From Eurosta solidaginis (lineage: Eukaryota > Arthropoda > Insecta > Diptera > Tephritidae): DNA of 64,000 nucleotides. The stretch lies in the NCBI RefSeq assembly GCF_040869045.1, contig NC_090319.1, positions 177,480,645-177,544,644 of the forward strand, in the 5' to 3' direction. The position numbers and the translations under genes were made by a program. Under the pieces are notes generated by a model, which was given only the letters and a program-made list of their open reading frames with translations, was not told the DNA's origin and searched no databases. Position 1 is the stretch's first letter; every line of letters begins with the position of its first letter. Below are positions 34,521-45,689 of the stretch, piece by piece.

Positions 34521-34890
34521 TGTATTGACATTTCTTTTTATACATTCATTCGACAGTTTTTAACCATCCTGAGTGTGTGACTCAACAAATTTGTGAATTT
34601 AATTTTAAAGTAAACCCTTTGTATCAAAGTGAAAATATAAGAAATTTGTAAATGTCTTTTCTATATTTGCTATTTGTTTCTGTTAATTTAAAACGATTTG
34701 ATTTATTTCTTTTATTTATTTTTATTTGAACCTCTGCGCTGAACCACTTTCGCTGTCACCGGAAGAAGACGGCCCTAGAGCAAAAGCGAAGTTGGCTGCA
34801 TTTCCGCCAGCAGGTGACATTTACCATCTGCCAAAAATGCATGATATAATAAAATGGGTGACATGACAGATTAAATATAAGTACATTACA
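34521..34890 (-). repeat. 3' LTR of copy C (370 bp)
   Basis: On the minus strand it runs TGTAATGTAC...GTCAATACA, so it has TG...CA ends. It is homologous to 49173-49528, and its right third (GCTGTCACCGG to TACATTACA) matches 45765-45902 at the other end of the element. Confidence 0.85.
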
Positions 34891-34904
34891 ACTCGGCCAA
34901 TCTG

Positions 34905-37782
34905 ACTTAATTATTGACCTCAATCGGCTGAGGTAGTGTGACCTGTTGCAGTTGGTGACTGAAGTGGGTCTTGTTAATCGTTATTAGGCAGGCACCATTT
35001 ATGAATTTTCATAGCTTCAACAATGTCGTCATATGGCAGATGTGTCAGTTGGCAGTTATCTATATCCCTTATGGAATAACGATCATTCGGTAGTACTTTG
35101 TGTATAACATACGGGCCCCTATAATTTTGAACGAGTTTCTTATTAGTTAGGCGAGTTTTTCGTAGTACTATATTGTTTAGAGCATATTATATTTAAGGCA
35201 ACTTGGCAGTCCAATCTGAGTGTTCCACGGGCTCAGTAACTTTACTCAACATCGTCTTGAGGACGCGATTTACTCTCTCGACCTGTCCATTTGCCTGCGT
35301 TGTTGCTACTGCGACCGTCACATGGCTTATATTTAATTTCAATAAGTAGTCACTAAACTCGAGGGACGTAGAGCTAGTTCCGCGGTCAGTTATGATACGT
35401 CTGGGGCGGCTATAGTAAGAAAATATTTATCTAGTGAGCAGCACACTTCTCTTGTACTCGTGGAATTAACCGGATATAATTTTACAAATTTTGTGAATGC
35501 GTCAATCACGACTAAAATATGTTTGCGTTTTGAATAAATCGCAAGGGCCGAAGCGATCTAAGTGAATGGTGTCGAATGGTATTGGTTTTTTAGGAATACT
35601 AAACATGTTATGGTCATTGGAACGAGCTGGGGCAGAGTACACAATACACTTAAGACAATTCTTAATGAACCGGTCAACTTTATCCCTCATACTTTCAAAC
35701 CAATAAGTCTTGCGTATTTAATTATAACATTGCTCTGTTCCTAAATGGCCAAATTTCTCGTGAGCTGTGCGGATTACATTTTCCTCCATATCTGAAGGTA
35801 TACAAAGTATAATCTTCTCGCCAATTCTCCTACACACTAAACCGTGTACTAGTTCATACCCTATGACTTCCTCTTTCTCCAGTTTGGTCATGAGCTCCCT
35901 AAACTTCTCGTCTCGGTTCTGAGCAATTTGGATCTGAACATCCAGATCATCCAAGTCTACAGCGGCCACTAACTCACTTTCCACTTCGTCAGACCAGGGT
36001 TGCGAATCTACAAGTTGAGAATACTGATGACTGCTAATACTGCTTTCCAACAACGGACTCCGGCTTAACGCGTCTACATGGCCCAGATTAGCTCCAATCC
36101 GTTGCTGAATAGAATAATCAAAATTTTCCAGCTCCAATGCCCACCTAGCTATTCTTGGATTGATCTGTTTCTTATTTAGGGTCATAGTGAGTGAGTTGCA
36201 ATCTGTTATGATTTTAAATGGCACACCTTCTAAATATATTCTAAATCTGCGGAGAGCATATATGATCGATAGTGTTTCTAGCTCAAAGCTATGATATCTA
36301 GACTCAGCTGGTGTCGTTGTTTAGGAAAAGTACGCTATTGGATGAAATTTCCCATCGTCCTGCTTTTGCAAAAGCACAGAACCAAAGCCCTGACTGTTTG
36401 CATCGCAATGAAGTTGTGTTTCACGTTTGCGATCATATATTGCTAACAGCGGTGAACTTACTAAAATATTGCGTAATTCCTCAAATGCCTTGAATTATTC
36501 CCTTGAAAACCTAAACTCAGTATCTTTGCGTAGTAAATCTAAGAACGGCTTAGCGATTTTAGAAAAAGAAGGGACAAATTTTCGAAAATAAGAAAACAAA
36601 CCAATACAAGAGCGGAGCTCTTTATGATTCTTTGTGACTAGATACTTCACAATTGCCTTAATATGGATCCTCGAAGGCTGTATTCCTGAAGGAATGACTT
36701 GATAACCCAAATACTCAATGACGTTGTAGCAAAACTTGCACTTCCTAAGCTTATGTTACAAATTTTTTTCATAAGTGCTCCTAAGCACTTTACGTAGGAT
36801 CTTAAAATGATATTCAAGATCACTTGACGCTATTAATATGTCGTCAATATACACAATGATTTCTTTTGCATCAATTAGGTCTCGGAAGATGTTATAGACA
36901 AATCTCTGAAAATTAGCCGGTGCATTCTTTAACCCAAATTGCATTCTAAGGTACTCGAATAGCCCATGTGGTGTGACAAAAGATATTAATGGAATAGATA
37001 CCTCATCCATTGCTAACTGATTGAACCCATCTTTCAAGTCCAAGAGAGTGAACCACTTTTCTCCGACATATAATCTATACAATCGTCTATTAGGGGCAAT
37101 GGAAAATTGTCGCGTACTGTTTTCTTACTCAAAGCTCTGTAATCGAAGCACATACGAGTATCGCCACTCTTTTTTTTTACCAGTACAATCGCAGAAGCAT
37201 AAGGGGGGTTACTAGGTCGTATAATTTCGCGTTTCCTTAAATCATCAGTGATCTTATATACCTCTTCCCTATCCTTAAGCAATAATCGTCTTGGCAAAGA
37301 ATAGAAAGGTATATCATCCGTTGTTCGGATTGTCATAGGTTTTTTTTTTTTCAATTGATGTAGGCGATAAATATTCACTAGACAACACTTCCATTACTAC
37401 CCCTCTTTCTCGTATAGGCAAACTGGGCCCTATACCTATTTCCGACAGAAAAACACTTTCGTCTATTGCTATCTCTCTCACAGCTGAATCAAACAGATCC
37501 GGCATATCATAGGGGTAATTGCCCATTTCTTTTGAGTCTTGCTTATTATGATCAAATCTGTCATATATTTCACTTAATGTAGGCTTATTACCATTTAACA
37601 CTTAAGTCACCATCAACAAATTTATTAATAATCGAATCAGATATATATTTTTTCGGATGTTCTTTATTTAATTCAGTATTTCTAGAAGGTACCTTTTTTT
37701 TTTCTTTTTTATTAAATTCATTTGATATTTCATTTAATTGTATTAAGTGAATGTTAAGTTTTTGCAAAAAAATCCCGACCAA
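34905..37782 (-). pseudogene. gypsy pol remnant of copy C
   Basis: Domains from right to left are a pro-RT linker (37314-37700), RT with ASAIVLVKK (about 37180), YIDD (about 36845) and RMQFGLKNAPANFQRF intact (about 36920-36965), and RNase H with HVDALSRS. An integrase zinc finger (35718-35850), a linker with NCLKC (about 35640) and a core remnant (about 35380) follow. The IN C-terminal part survives only as a short piece near 34980-35150. The RT segment is longer than in A and B because it lacks their 13-bp deletion. Frame changes near 36225, 36495 and 36750 inactivate it. Confidence 0.85.
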
Positions 37783-38257
37783 GGATTAATGGAAGGGTTA
37801 AAATTTCATCTGGAACTATTGTTACATTAATATTTCCAATTAATTTATGAAAATGAATTGCACACAATGCTGTGCCAAAAGAATATATCCTTCTTTTACC
37901 AACGCCAACGAATTGTGTAGGCTTTGCCCGAAATGACAGCTTAACAAATTTTTCAGCAACTGATCTTTGCATAAGGCTAATTGAACTACCGGAATCGAAA
38001 AGAGAGATGATATTTGTAAAACCTGTACATCTGTTTCGATTTTTTATCGTAAAAGGCCACACTTACCTATTGCTGAGATTCTAAAGGAACATAGTCATCC
38101 ATGGATACGGCTGCAACTTGAGATGTTTGGGTTTTCTTCTTTGGGCAATTGCGATGCATATGTCCTAATTGGTGGCAAATAAAACATGACCCGGCTGGGC
38201 GATACGGGTTTGGGAGGCACTCTGATAATGCCCGAATCGCTAGCAGTTGAAACAACG
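37754..38257 (-). pseudogene. gypsy protease and second CCHC knuckle of copy C
   Basis: The aspartic protease has FDSGSSISLM (about 37960-38000) as the catalytic loop and LILGRDF near its C-terminus. Upstream lies the CCHC knuckle CFICHQLGHMHRNC (about 38150-38200). This is the only copy of four with the catalytic Asp. Stops near 38065 separate protease from gag. The first knuckle is broken at 38257 by the DNA transposon; the sequence immediately before it is the TSD CAACG. Confidence 0.85.
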
Positions 38258-38922
38258 GACAGTGGCGCCTCTGCCGTTAGAGCATGGCAAAAATCAAAAA
38301 AATCATGAAAGCGTTCGCTAAATCTAATACATGTTTCTAATAGAGAATTTTCCAGGGATCAAGAATATGCAACTGGTTTGTGAGTAAATAAGGCGGCCGG
38401 TTGTCGTTTTCTTGTATAGCAATTAAAGATAATTTAATTTAGGATTGAAACAAAAAAAAAATGTTTTTTTTTGTTTTGTTGTTAAAAGTTGGCGGATATA
38501 CCTGTTTTTCGAAATGCCTATTTTTAGACCCTTTTTAAAACTTTTATGGAAAAAAAAATGTTAAAATATGTGCTCCGTCAAATTAACAGTAGTTATTTTT
38601 GAAATATTCAGTTACCTAAATTCATAAAGTCTCCCTGCGTCCAGCTGCAACTTCATATTTTTACATCAAATAAAGCTAAAGAACCTTGGGCATAAATACG
38701 CGCCTGAGCAGGTATATATAATTCAGTACGGCCGTAAGTTCATTTTTGTTATTGGAACTTGTTAACAACATACATTTTTTTAGTTACGAATTCTATACCT
38801 GAAATTCATTTTGATAATTTGAGTAGGTATATAAAGCTATCCATCATACTATGCACATTATCATTAGTCTTTTGGAGATTAAGGAACTAAGTATTATGTT
38901 TAATTAAATAAAGTGAATAGTT

Positions 38923-39487
38923 TTATAATATTATGCAAGGCTACTTGACCTATTGCGTTGTCAGTGCAAATAAAACAAGTTTATTCACTGTTACAGTCCG
39001 ACGTTTCGCTAGTCATCCTAGCATTTTCAAGGGCGGAATCTATTTTCAACAACAAACAAAAAAATTTTTTTACATTATTAAAAAATATTAAATAAAAGTT
39101 AAAAACTAGTACATATATATATGTATAGAGTTAAAGAGTCAACAAATGTTTTAAGCACACAGAAGGCACATACATAAACAAACATGTATTTAAGTAAAAA
39201 CAAAAACATCACTTACTTTAATTATATGTATTTTAAAACTTTAAAAACTAAGTTAGGGTCATCGGTACCACACATATTGGGTATCATTGTCATACTATAT
39301 TTGTTATAAACACAAAAGGTAAGTTGCGGCGATGTCTGCGGTGTCTTCTTTTTTTGTTTATTGTGTTTTCTCTCTGCTGCATTATTCTCAAGCTTTCTAA
39401 CGTGTTTTATTTGCACTGACAACGCAATTGGTCAAGTAGCCTTGCATAGTATTATAAATCTTAAAAAATTGACCGGAAAAATCTAAG
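38923..39487 (-). mobile_element. short Penelope-like element with inverted terminal repeats
   Basis: Inverted arms of 56 bp with two mismatches (38922-38977 and 39403-39458). It is flanked by AAAGTGAATAGT (near 38910 and 39489), a probable 12-bp TSD. Just inside the left arm the minus strand reads GCTAGGATGACTAGCGAAAC: a stem-loop followed by GAAAC, then GTCGG. This resembles the ribozyme-like motif of Penelope pseudo-LTRs. The internal minus-strand frame (39222-39422) has no clear domain. It is probably a non-autonomous or heavily truncated copy. Confidence 0.55.
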
Positions 39488-39710
39488 AAAGTGAATAGTA
39501 TTTTTAAATATAAGTTCACTGTTTAATATTTAGTCAGATACACTCGAAGCCAATTCTAATATGTATCTAGAAAACTCGAAACTATTTGCGGTGTTTAAAT
39601 CTACAGAGTCAAGACGGGACTTCGTTGAGGCTATTATGAGAGAATTAGCGAGTGAACGAAGCATTAAATAAAAGAAAGGCCTGGAAGAAAAAATTGGTTT
39701 ACTATACATT

Positions 39711-40631
39711 ATGATAGAAAGAAAATGGAAGGATCGTAACAATTCAAAATTTCTAAGTAAGCATGAAAAGTGGCCCATAGAAGAGTGCTCTACCTACACA
39801 AGGAAAAGGAAGCTGTCTGATACCACAAAAGCTATGGCCACGACTCATCTTTCAGAAGCACTGGCTATTAAATATAAAAAAGACGAAGAAAACGTGAAGT
39901 CTCATATAACAGAAGCAGTTGCGGTAGCAAGTCCAGTGCGACTGATGAGGATCAAAAACATCACAAAATGCGCTATCTAGGAAATACACTTCCGAAGAAG
40001 CTTTGGCGCTGTTTATAGATCTCGGGTTAACGAAGAAAAATATATTATATTGCGTAAGTCATTATTGCAACGTAATGCCGATATTTTACCCGGATACAAA
40101 AAAATTACTCAAGCCAAGAAAGAAGCAGTTCCTCTAAGTCCCAAAATAACCGAAGTATCAGCTGAAATTGAGCTACAAAACCTAATGGATCATACGTCTA
40201 CACGACTCCTTCAAACTTTTACTGAAGAAAAGTTGAAATTACTGCCAAAGGAGCTAGCATTGATAACTAAGTGGGGCTGTGATGGATCATCAGGACAAAG
40301 CGCATAAAAACAAAGAATAAATGTAGACGATGAAACAATTACAGATAGTAATATGTTTATGGCTTCTATTGTTTCATTACGACTAAAAGATGAAGCTTCA
40401 GAATATTGGAAAAATCCACGTCCGTCATGACATATATTGTGGCGCCCGATATTATTTAAATACGAGAAGGAGTCTTCGGAAATAATAAAAGCTACAGTGA
40501 GTGATATAAAAAATCAAATTGCCAAATTAGAACCAACAATAATTGAAATTGAAGAGGGGAGTGTCATTACAATAAAGCATGATTTTCTTCTAACAATGGT
40601 CGATGGACTTCATAACAAATACGACATCTAC
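39711..40631 (+). pseudogene. RAG1-like transposase, N-terminal and first catalytic part
   Basis: Three frames in order. First, 39711-39980 has PIEECSTYTRKRKLSDTTK, an N-terminal signature I know from a family of uncharacterised RAG1-like proteins in hydra and insects. Second, 40050-40307 ends in KWGCDGSSGQS; CDG corresponds to the first catalytic Asp region of RAG1 (ESCDGMGD). Third, 40300-40631 reads YWKNPRPS, then WRPILFKYEKES and LLTMVDG. Frameshifts near 40010 and 40305 and a stop near 40428 inactivate it. The BEL/Pao-derived element interrupts it at 40632. The homology is from memory of motifs and needs an HMM search. Confidence 0.6.
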
Positions 40632-41307
40632 TGTTTAGGCCACCAGCCTAAATATTTGCTACCACCCTAATGCACATTTTTTGGCAATATTATTATTTAC
40701 CGGTAACGGCCCACCGCTGCCGAGCGCTAACTTCAAAGGGGAAAAACTCGACGAAAGTTGGCTATCGGCAGGTGGTGCGGACCTTTTTCGTTTTTTAAAT
40801 ATTTCTTTTCTATTTGGAACGCCAAAGAGCCAGCAGCTAGCCCCAGGTGAGTAAGATACAAAACCAACCATTTTATACAGTGCGAGTGTCAGTGAGTTAA
40901 GATTTGCAAATCATTAATGTTATAAATCTGAATTGCCTAGTGAATTTATTTTGTATAATTTTGGCTCCTAGCCATTGTCACATAACTTTTAATTTTCAAT
41001 TTGCTTTTTTTTGCAAGTCATTTGCATAAATTTGAATGTGCCAAGTGCACTTTGTATTCCCATTAATTTCCTTCTAATTGCGCCACTGCATATTAAATCG
41101 GAATAACTATTTATATTGTGAAATAATTAGTTTGTGAGAGTTTCATTTTTGTAAACACATAACGTAGCTCGTCGCTAATACCTAACTTTATATTTGATAA
41201 ATAAATAATAATACATTGTGATTACTCGATATTAATTCTCTCTTTTTTCTTTCTTTATTTGCGTGAGATCGCGCCCTACGACCCGGGTGCCACATTCCCC
41301 CCGCAAC
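40632..41307 (+). repeat. left LTR of the BEL/Pao-derived element
   Basis: 676 bp, colinear with 42383-43058. It contains a long AT-rich centre and ends near GTGCCACATTCCCCCCGCAAC. Only scattered substitutions separate the two LTRs, which points to a recent insertion. Confidence 0.85.
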
Positions 41308-41430
41308 ATTTGGTCCTTCGAGTTCACGAGAGGTGCAGCCGCCTTAGCCATCGCCCCAACGGCCAGTGGAGAAGCACGATCCTTCCGACCGCTGCTTTAG
41401 CATGAGAAGCAGAAAAGCAATCAGCGACAC

Positions 41431-42117
41431 ATGGAACACGGGGATGGCGCGGAGACCCGTCCTTTCCGCCCATCGCACCGCAATGCCAGTGGGCGCCGGG
41501 GCGGCGCGGAGCCGCGTCCGTTCCGCTCGACCCGACTCTCTACTGGCAGAGCGGCCCCGTATCAACCACGCAAGGAGGGTACCACAACTACCCTCGCGCG
41601 CCAAACAACAACCCCAGCCGGCTTCAGAAGTGGTCGACTCCGGGATAATTTAGCGGCACCGACTATAACTCGAGCATTGATCGCCATCGCGCCGACAGCC
41701 ATAGTCCGAATTGAGGCAGGAGGCCGTTTACACCTGGTCCGCGCCCTGTTAGATGCCTGCGCTCCCACCAGCATTATCGATGCCAATTTGTGCAAGGATC
41801 TACACCTGGAGCGTAACAATACCGCACGTCTGTCGAGGTGCACCATCGTTCTTCGAGGAAAGTATGGGGTAGCGGGAAAGATCACGACCCAAGCCACCGT
41901 AATAGCAAACTATGCCAGGTTAAACCCCACGGCAAATCTGGACCCGTCGGTAGCGGCCCCATTCCAGTTCATGAAGCTGGCCGATCCGACGTTTTACCGA
42001 TCGTCGCCAGTGTTGCTCACTTTGGGCGCCGACATCTACGCCAATATTATGGTCGGCGGGCTCCTCACCCAAGCCACAATATTCGGCCTCGTCGTGTCCG
42101 GAGCCCACCCACTATAA
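41431..42117 (+). CDS. BEL/Pao-type aspartic protease-like protein, 228 aa open frame
   Basis: The N-terminal 80 residues are Arg/Gly/Pro-rich (RPFR repeated) and low in information. From about residue 95 the frame shows a retropepsin-like fold of BEL/Pao elements. HLVRALLDACAPTSIID carries the Asp, but in DAC where the usual motif is DSG or DQG. FYRSSPVLLTLGADIYANI and IFGLVVSGA are the typical C-terminal protease motifs. The frame stops just before the 3' LTR, so no RT follows. It could make a stand-alone protease-like protein; whether the DAC form is active is unknown. The long minus-strand frame at 41562-41897 is a shadow. Confidence 0.65.
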   Translation: MEHGDGAETRPFRPSHRNASGRRGGAEPRPFRSTRLSTGRAAPYQPRKEGTTTTLARQTTTPAGFRSGRLRDNLAAPTITRALIAIAPTAIVRIEAGGRLHLVRALLDACAPTSIIDANLCKDLHLERNNTARLSRCTIVLRGKYGVAGKITTQATVIANYARLNPTANLDPSVAAPFQFMKLADPTFYRSSPVLLTLGADIYANIMVGGLLTQATIFGLVVSGAHPL

Positions 42118-42382
42118 AACCTTAAACTATACCACAAGGTGCATTTTAAACCAAGCAACCCCACGTACTTGAATACTAACGCTTTTCTTTTTCATCCACA
42201 GTTCAGCGAGGCTGCATTACTGCGAGTACGGATGTCCGCCGGAGATCGTACTTACGATCCAACGATACATACACATCAATAGTTTTAATTTATTTATTTT
42301 ATCCTGCCTCGGGAAGGTTGCTGGCGTACTCACCAGTTTTTTCTTTTGCTCTTTCGAGTTGTTCGCCGCAAGGGGGCCGGCA

Positions 42383-43058
42383 TGTTTAAGCCACCAGCCT
42401 AAATATTCGCTACCACCCTAATGCACATTTTTTGGCAATATTATTATTTACTGGTAACGGCCCACCCCTGCCGAGCGCTAACTTCAAAGGGGAAAAACTC
42501 GACGAAAGTTGGCTATCGGCAGGTGGTGCGGACCTTTTTCGTTTTTTAAATATTTCTTTTCTATTTGGAACGCCAAAGAGCCAGCAGCTAGCCCCAGGTG
42601 AGTAAGATAAAAAAACAACCATTTTATACAGTGCGAGTGTCAGTGAGTTAAGATTTGCAAATCATTAATGTTATAAATCTGAATTACCTAGTGAATTTAT
42701 TTTGTATAATTTTGGCTCCTAGCCATTGTCACATAACTTTTAATTTTCAATTTGCCTTTTTTTGCAAGTCATTTGCATGAATTTGAATGTGCCAAGTGCA
42801 CTTTGTATTCCCATTAATTTCCTTCTAATTGCACCACTGCATATTAAATCGGAATAACTATTTATATTGTGAAATAATTAGTTTGTGAGAGTTTCATTTT
42901 TGTAAACACATGACGTAGCTCGTCGCTAATACCTCACTTTATATTTGATAAATAAATAATAATACATTGTGATTACTCGATATTAATTCTCTCTTTTTTA
43001 TTTCTTTATTTGCGTACGATCGCGCCCTACGACCCGGGTGCCACATTCCCCCCGCAAC
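42383..43058 (+). repeat. right LTR of the BEL/Pao-derived element
   Basis: Same length as the left LTR, starting TGTTTAAGCCACC where the left has TGTTTAGGCCACC. RAG1-like coding resumes directly after it with the frame KFPICKKSQKDF. Confidence 0.85.
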
Positions 43059-43540
43059 GAAATTTCCAATTTGTAAGAAGAGCCAAAAGGACTTTGAAAA
43101 TCTTGATGATTCAATAACTGACGAACTTTCTTATGAGTATGGAATATCTCCTTTGCATGCTAGGATAAGATGTATGGAATTTGTTTTGAAGCTGGCTTAT
43201 ACACTACCACAACAAGAAGAAATTTTCGAAGACAATACAACATGTAAGGATAAAGAAAACAGGAGAAAAAAAAATAATTCATGATGCATTCTATAAAGAG
43301 ATTGGCCTTAGAGTTGACTGTCCAAAGTATGGATACGGAAATACAAATGGTGATAACTCCTCAAGAAGGTTTTATGAAAACGATGAAGTGATTGCTCGCA
43401 TAACAGGAGTTGATAGAGATATTGTGAAAAGATTGGGAGTACTTTTAAATATTTTAAACTGCCATGAACCAGTTAATGGACCCAAATTTGGAGAATATGC
43501 ATCTAAAACTACAGAGTTGCTGTATGTTAAGATAAAATAA
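43059..43540 (+). pseudogene. RAG1-like transposase, central part, truncated
   Basis: Begins with FPICKKSQKDFENLDD (zinc-knuckle-like C..C). GISPLHARIRCMEFVLKLAYTL follows, then after a frameshift near 43275 IHDAFYKEIGLRVDCPKYGYGNTNGDNSSRRF and ARITGVDRDIVKRLG. GNTN..SSRRF matches the position of GNFARKL in RAG1. The frame ends TTELLYVKIK-stop at 43540. The C-terminal part with the third acidic residue (SEEAQEARNK-like in relatives, E962 in RAG1) is absent, so no active enzyme is possible from this copy. Confidence 0.6.
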
Positions 43541-44398
43541 GTTTCTCACTTCTGATCACAACAATGAAAAAGAGATTACTAATCAATTTTGCTACTTTAT
43601 TGAAAAATAAGATATCTATGTACAAGTTAATTTTTTATTTCAAATAAAAGAATTAATTAATTTAGTAATTTATAAATATATATTTTTTGTTATTGCATTT
43701 CTCTAAAGTTTATCAGATTTAATTTAAAGCTTAGGCATTTCCCCTTCAAACGAGTATTAAATTTTTATAGGAATCAATACGTCTATCGAGTTTGGTACAA
43801 ATTGGTAAAGCGGTTACTAAGATCAAACTTTTTAGCATTAATGGGCAGTGCCACTCCCCTTTTCCAAAATTCGTTGGCTGTTTAATCTTTAGCTCAAATA
43901 AAATTTCATTGAACCACTTTCAATAACTTTTAGTTATTAATAAAATACATATTTGGCTTGTAAATTAAAAAAAAAAAACACGTAAAATTTTACGATGAAT
44001 TTTGAAGCACCTTGTTATTGTGGCACCAAAAACGGACATTTGAGTTTTATAAGAGTATTGCCATTTAAAAGAAACAATACGTCTATCGATTTTGGTAGTT
44101 ATTGATTACGTGACTACTTAGATACAACTTTTTATCATAAGTGGGCAGTGCCACGCTATCTTATCAAAATCGTTAGTTTATCTTATCTAATGCTTAAATA
44201 CGTCATTATAAGACAAATCTCATTTTATTTTTTACTAAAAACATTTTGTTTTTTATTTTTCTAAAAATCCTGTATCTGTGACATTCTGAGTTTTCACGCA
44301 ATAAAACTTCAAATAATTAGCTTTCATTTGCATTTAAAATTTTTAAAATATATTCATTGGTTCAAAAGTTATGATTTTTGAAAAGAAAAAACTCAAAA
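43541..44398. other. non-coding right part of the RAG1-like transposon
   Basis: AT-rich, with two related blocks near 43755-43860 and 44050-44155. Both contain AATACGTCTATCGA, a TTTGGTA core and GGGCAGTGCCACGCT or CTCC-like text. They form a pair of imperfect direct repeats about 300 bp apart. No ORF above background. Confidence 0.6.
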
Positions 44399-44415
44399 GG
44401 CGCCACTGTGCAACG

Positions 44416-45625
44416 TACAGTGGAAAGATCTTCAGTAGTGTTTGCCTTTACTGCGGTATTTGATACATCTGTGTTCAATGGTTTGCGCACACCAACGTTG
44501 CTCGTAACGTTCCATTCGGCGTATGAGTTGCTTATATTGTTGCTGCTGTCTGGGATTCCGTGCACTATAATGTCTACCAATTCCTGCTCCACTATCTCCG
44601 ATTGGACAGCGATTGATTGCATTGCCACCACATAACTGACACACGATTCTGACGGTTTTAGTTTGCGTAACCGTAGATGGCGATAGAACTCCTGTCGAGA
44701 GCAATTACGGCGGAACATTGCGCATAATAAAAGCTTCAACGTGGAGTAATCCGTTAGGCCTTGGTTCAAAACGAATTCTTTCGCTGTCCCAGTCATGCAT
44801 CGGCGCAATGCTAGGTATTTATGTCTTTTATTCTAGTTGTTAGCATCAGCATAGTCTTCAAACTGTAAAAACCACCCATTTATATCGTGGTGATTGTCGC
44901 CACTAAACTTCGGGACTGCTGCATCAAGTTCGTCGAAATGGATGTACTTGCCTTTGCGCACGACCGGGCCGACTCCAATTGCTGGACTACACCTTGGAGC
45001 TCCAATACTTCTTTACGTAGCTTCAATAATCTTAACTGCTCTTCAAGGTGGTTTATTTCCCCACATGATGGTGTGGCTTCAAGGCCAACAGATACGTCAG
45101 AAGCAATAGTTGGGCTTATGGCATAGTTTGCAGCGGATTCATTCATATGAAGCTGAGTGGAACCATACCAGGCAACGTTGTTAGGATTCTCACTGGACAT
45201 TACGACGGTCCCACCAAAGGCATCGGACAGCATAATAGCGGGTGAATTATGATGTACAGCAGCAGTAGTAACAGCTGGCAATGTAGTGGTAGCAACAGCG
45301 TTAAAACAGGCACTGTAGTGGCGGAGGCAGCAAGGTGATGTAGTGGCAGCGGTAACAACAGGAAATGTAGTGGCAGCGGCAGCAACAGGCAATTTAGCAG
45401 CGGTGACAACAGTCGCCATAGTGGCAGAGATAGTGGCAGCAGGCAATGTATTGCCAAAAGTAATAGTTACAGCGTTGATGAAATGGCAGAGGCAGCAGGA
45501 GCACCAGGAGCAGGCGGAGGTACAACGATGGTGCTATTTTCAGAAGCCTTAGGTTTTCTTTGTGTACCTGTAGATTTCTGCTCCACTGTAGATGCGCTTG
45601 ATGTATTAAAACGTGTGAGCGGCAT
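44416..45625 (-). pseudogene. gypsy gag N-terminal and capsid part of copy C
   Basis: Start ATGCCGCTCACACG at 45625. An Ala/Thr-rich low-complexity stretch (45200-45450, built on GGCAGCGGTAACAACA-like steps) is preserved only in this copy. The coiled coil EINHLEEQLRLLKLRKE, a capsid segment (CMTGTAKEFVLNQG) and the first knuckle region follow, cut at the TSD CAACG by the DNA transposon. Frame changes occur near 44700 and 45460. Confidence 0.8.
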
Positions 45626-45689
45626 TTTCACTTTTTTTCCATTTATGGTTCGAGTTTTTCTTCTAATATTTATTTATGCGAGGATGAAA

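Larger units (their letters stand above)
40632..43058 (+). mobile_element. BEL/Pao-derived short LTR element (2,427 bp)
   Basis: Two direct repeats of exactly 676 bp with few differences, both starting TGTTTA and ending CCGCAAC. The left one is followed by TTTGGTCCTTCGAG, as at the primer-binding side of BEL/Pao elements. The 1.07 kb between the repeats encodes only a protease-like region; gag, RT and integrase are absent. No 5-bp TSD is visible (TCTAC versus GAAAT), so either the flank was deleted or the element entered by recombination. It needs an autonomous partner to move. Confidence 0.75.
38258..44410 (+). mobile_element. RAG1-like (Transib-related) DNA transposon with RSS-heptamer-like ends
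   Basis: Inserted in gag of copy C. TSD CAACG is 5 bp (38253-38257 and 44411-44415); copies A (14041-14045) and B carry the empty site. The right end is CACTGTG, whose complement CACAGTG is the V(D)J recombination heptamer. The left end is GACAGTG, one base different. Inward, both ends share ACAGTGGCGCCT. A 5-bp TSD with CAC-type ends is the hallmark of Transib/RAG-family transposons. The body holds a broken transposase (39711-40631 and 43059-43540), a Penelope-like insert and a BEL/Pao-derived insert. Without these two the element is about 3.1 kb. Confidence 0.8.

Noticed and set aside
41562..41897. Minus-strand frame opposite the BEL/Pao protease
   Set aside because: The plus-strand frame carries the protease motifs, so this one is antisense.
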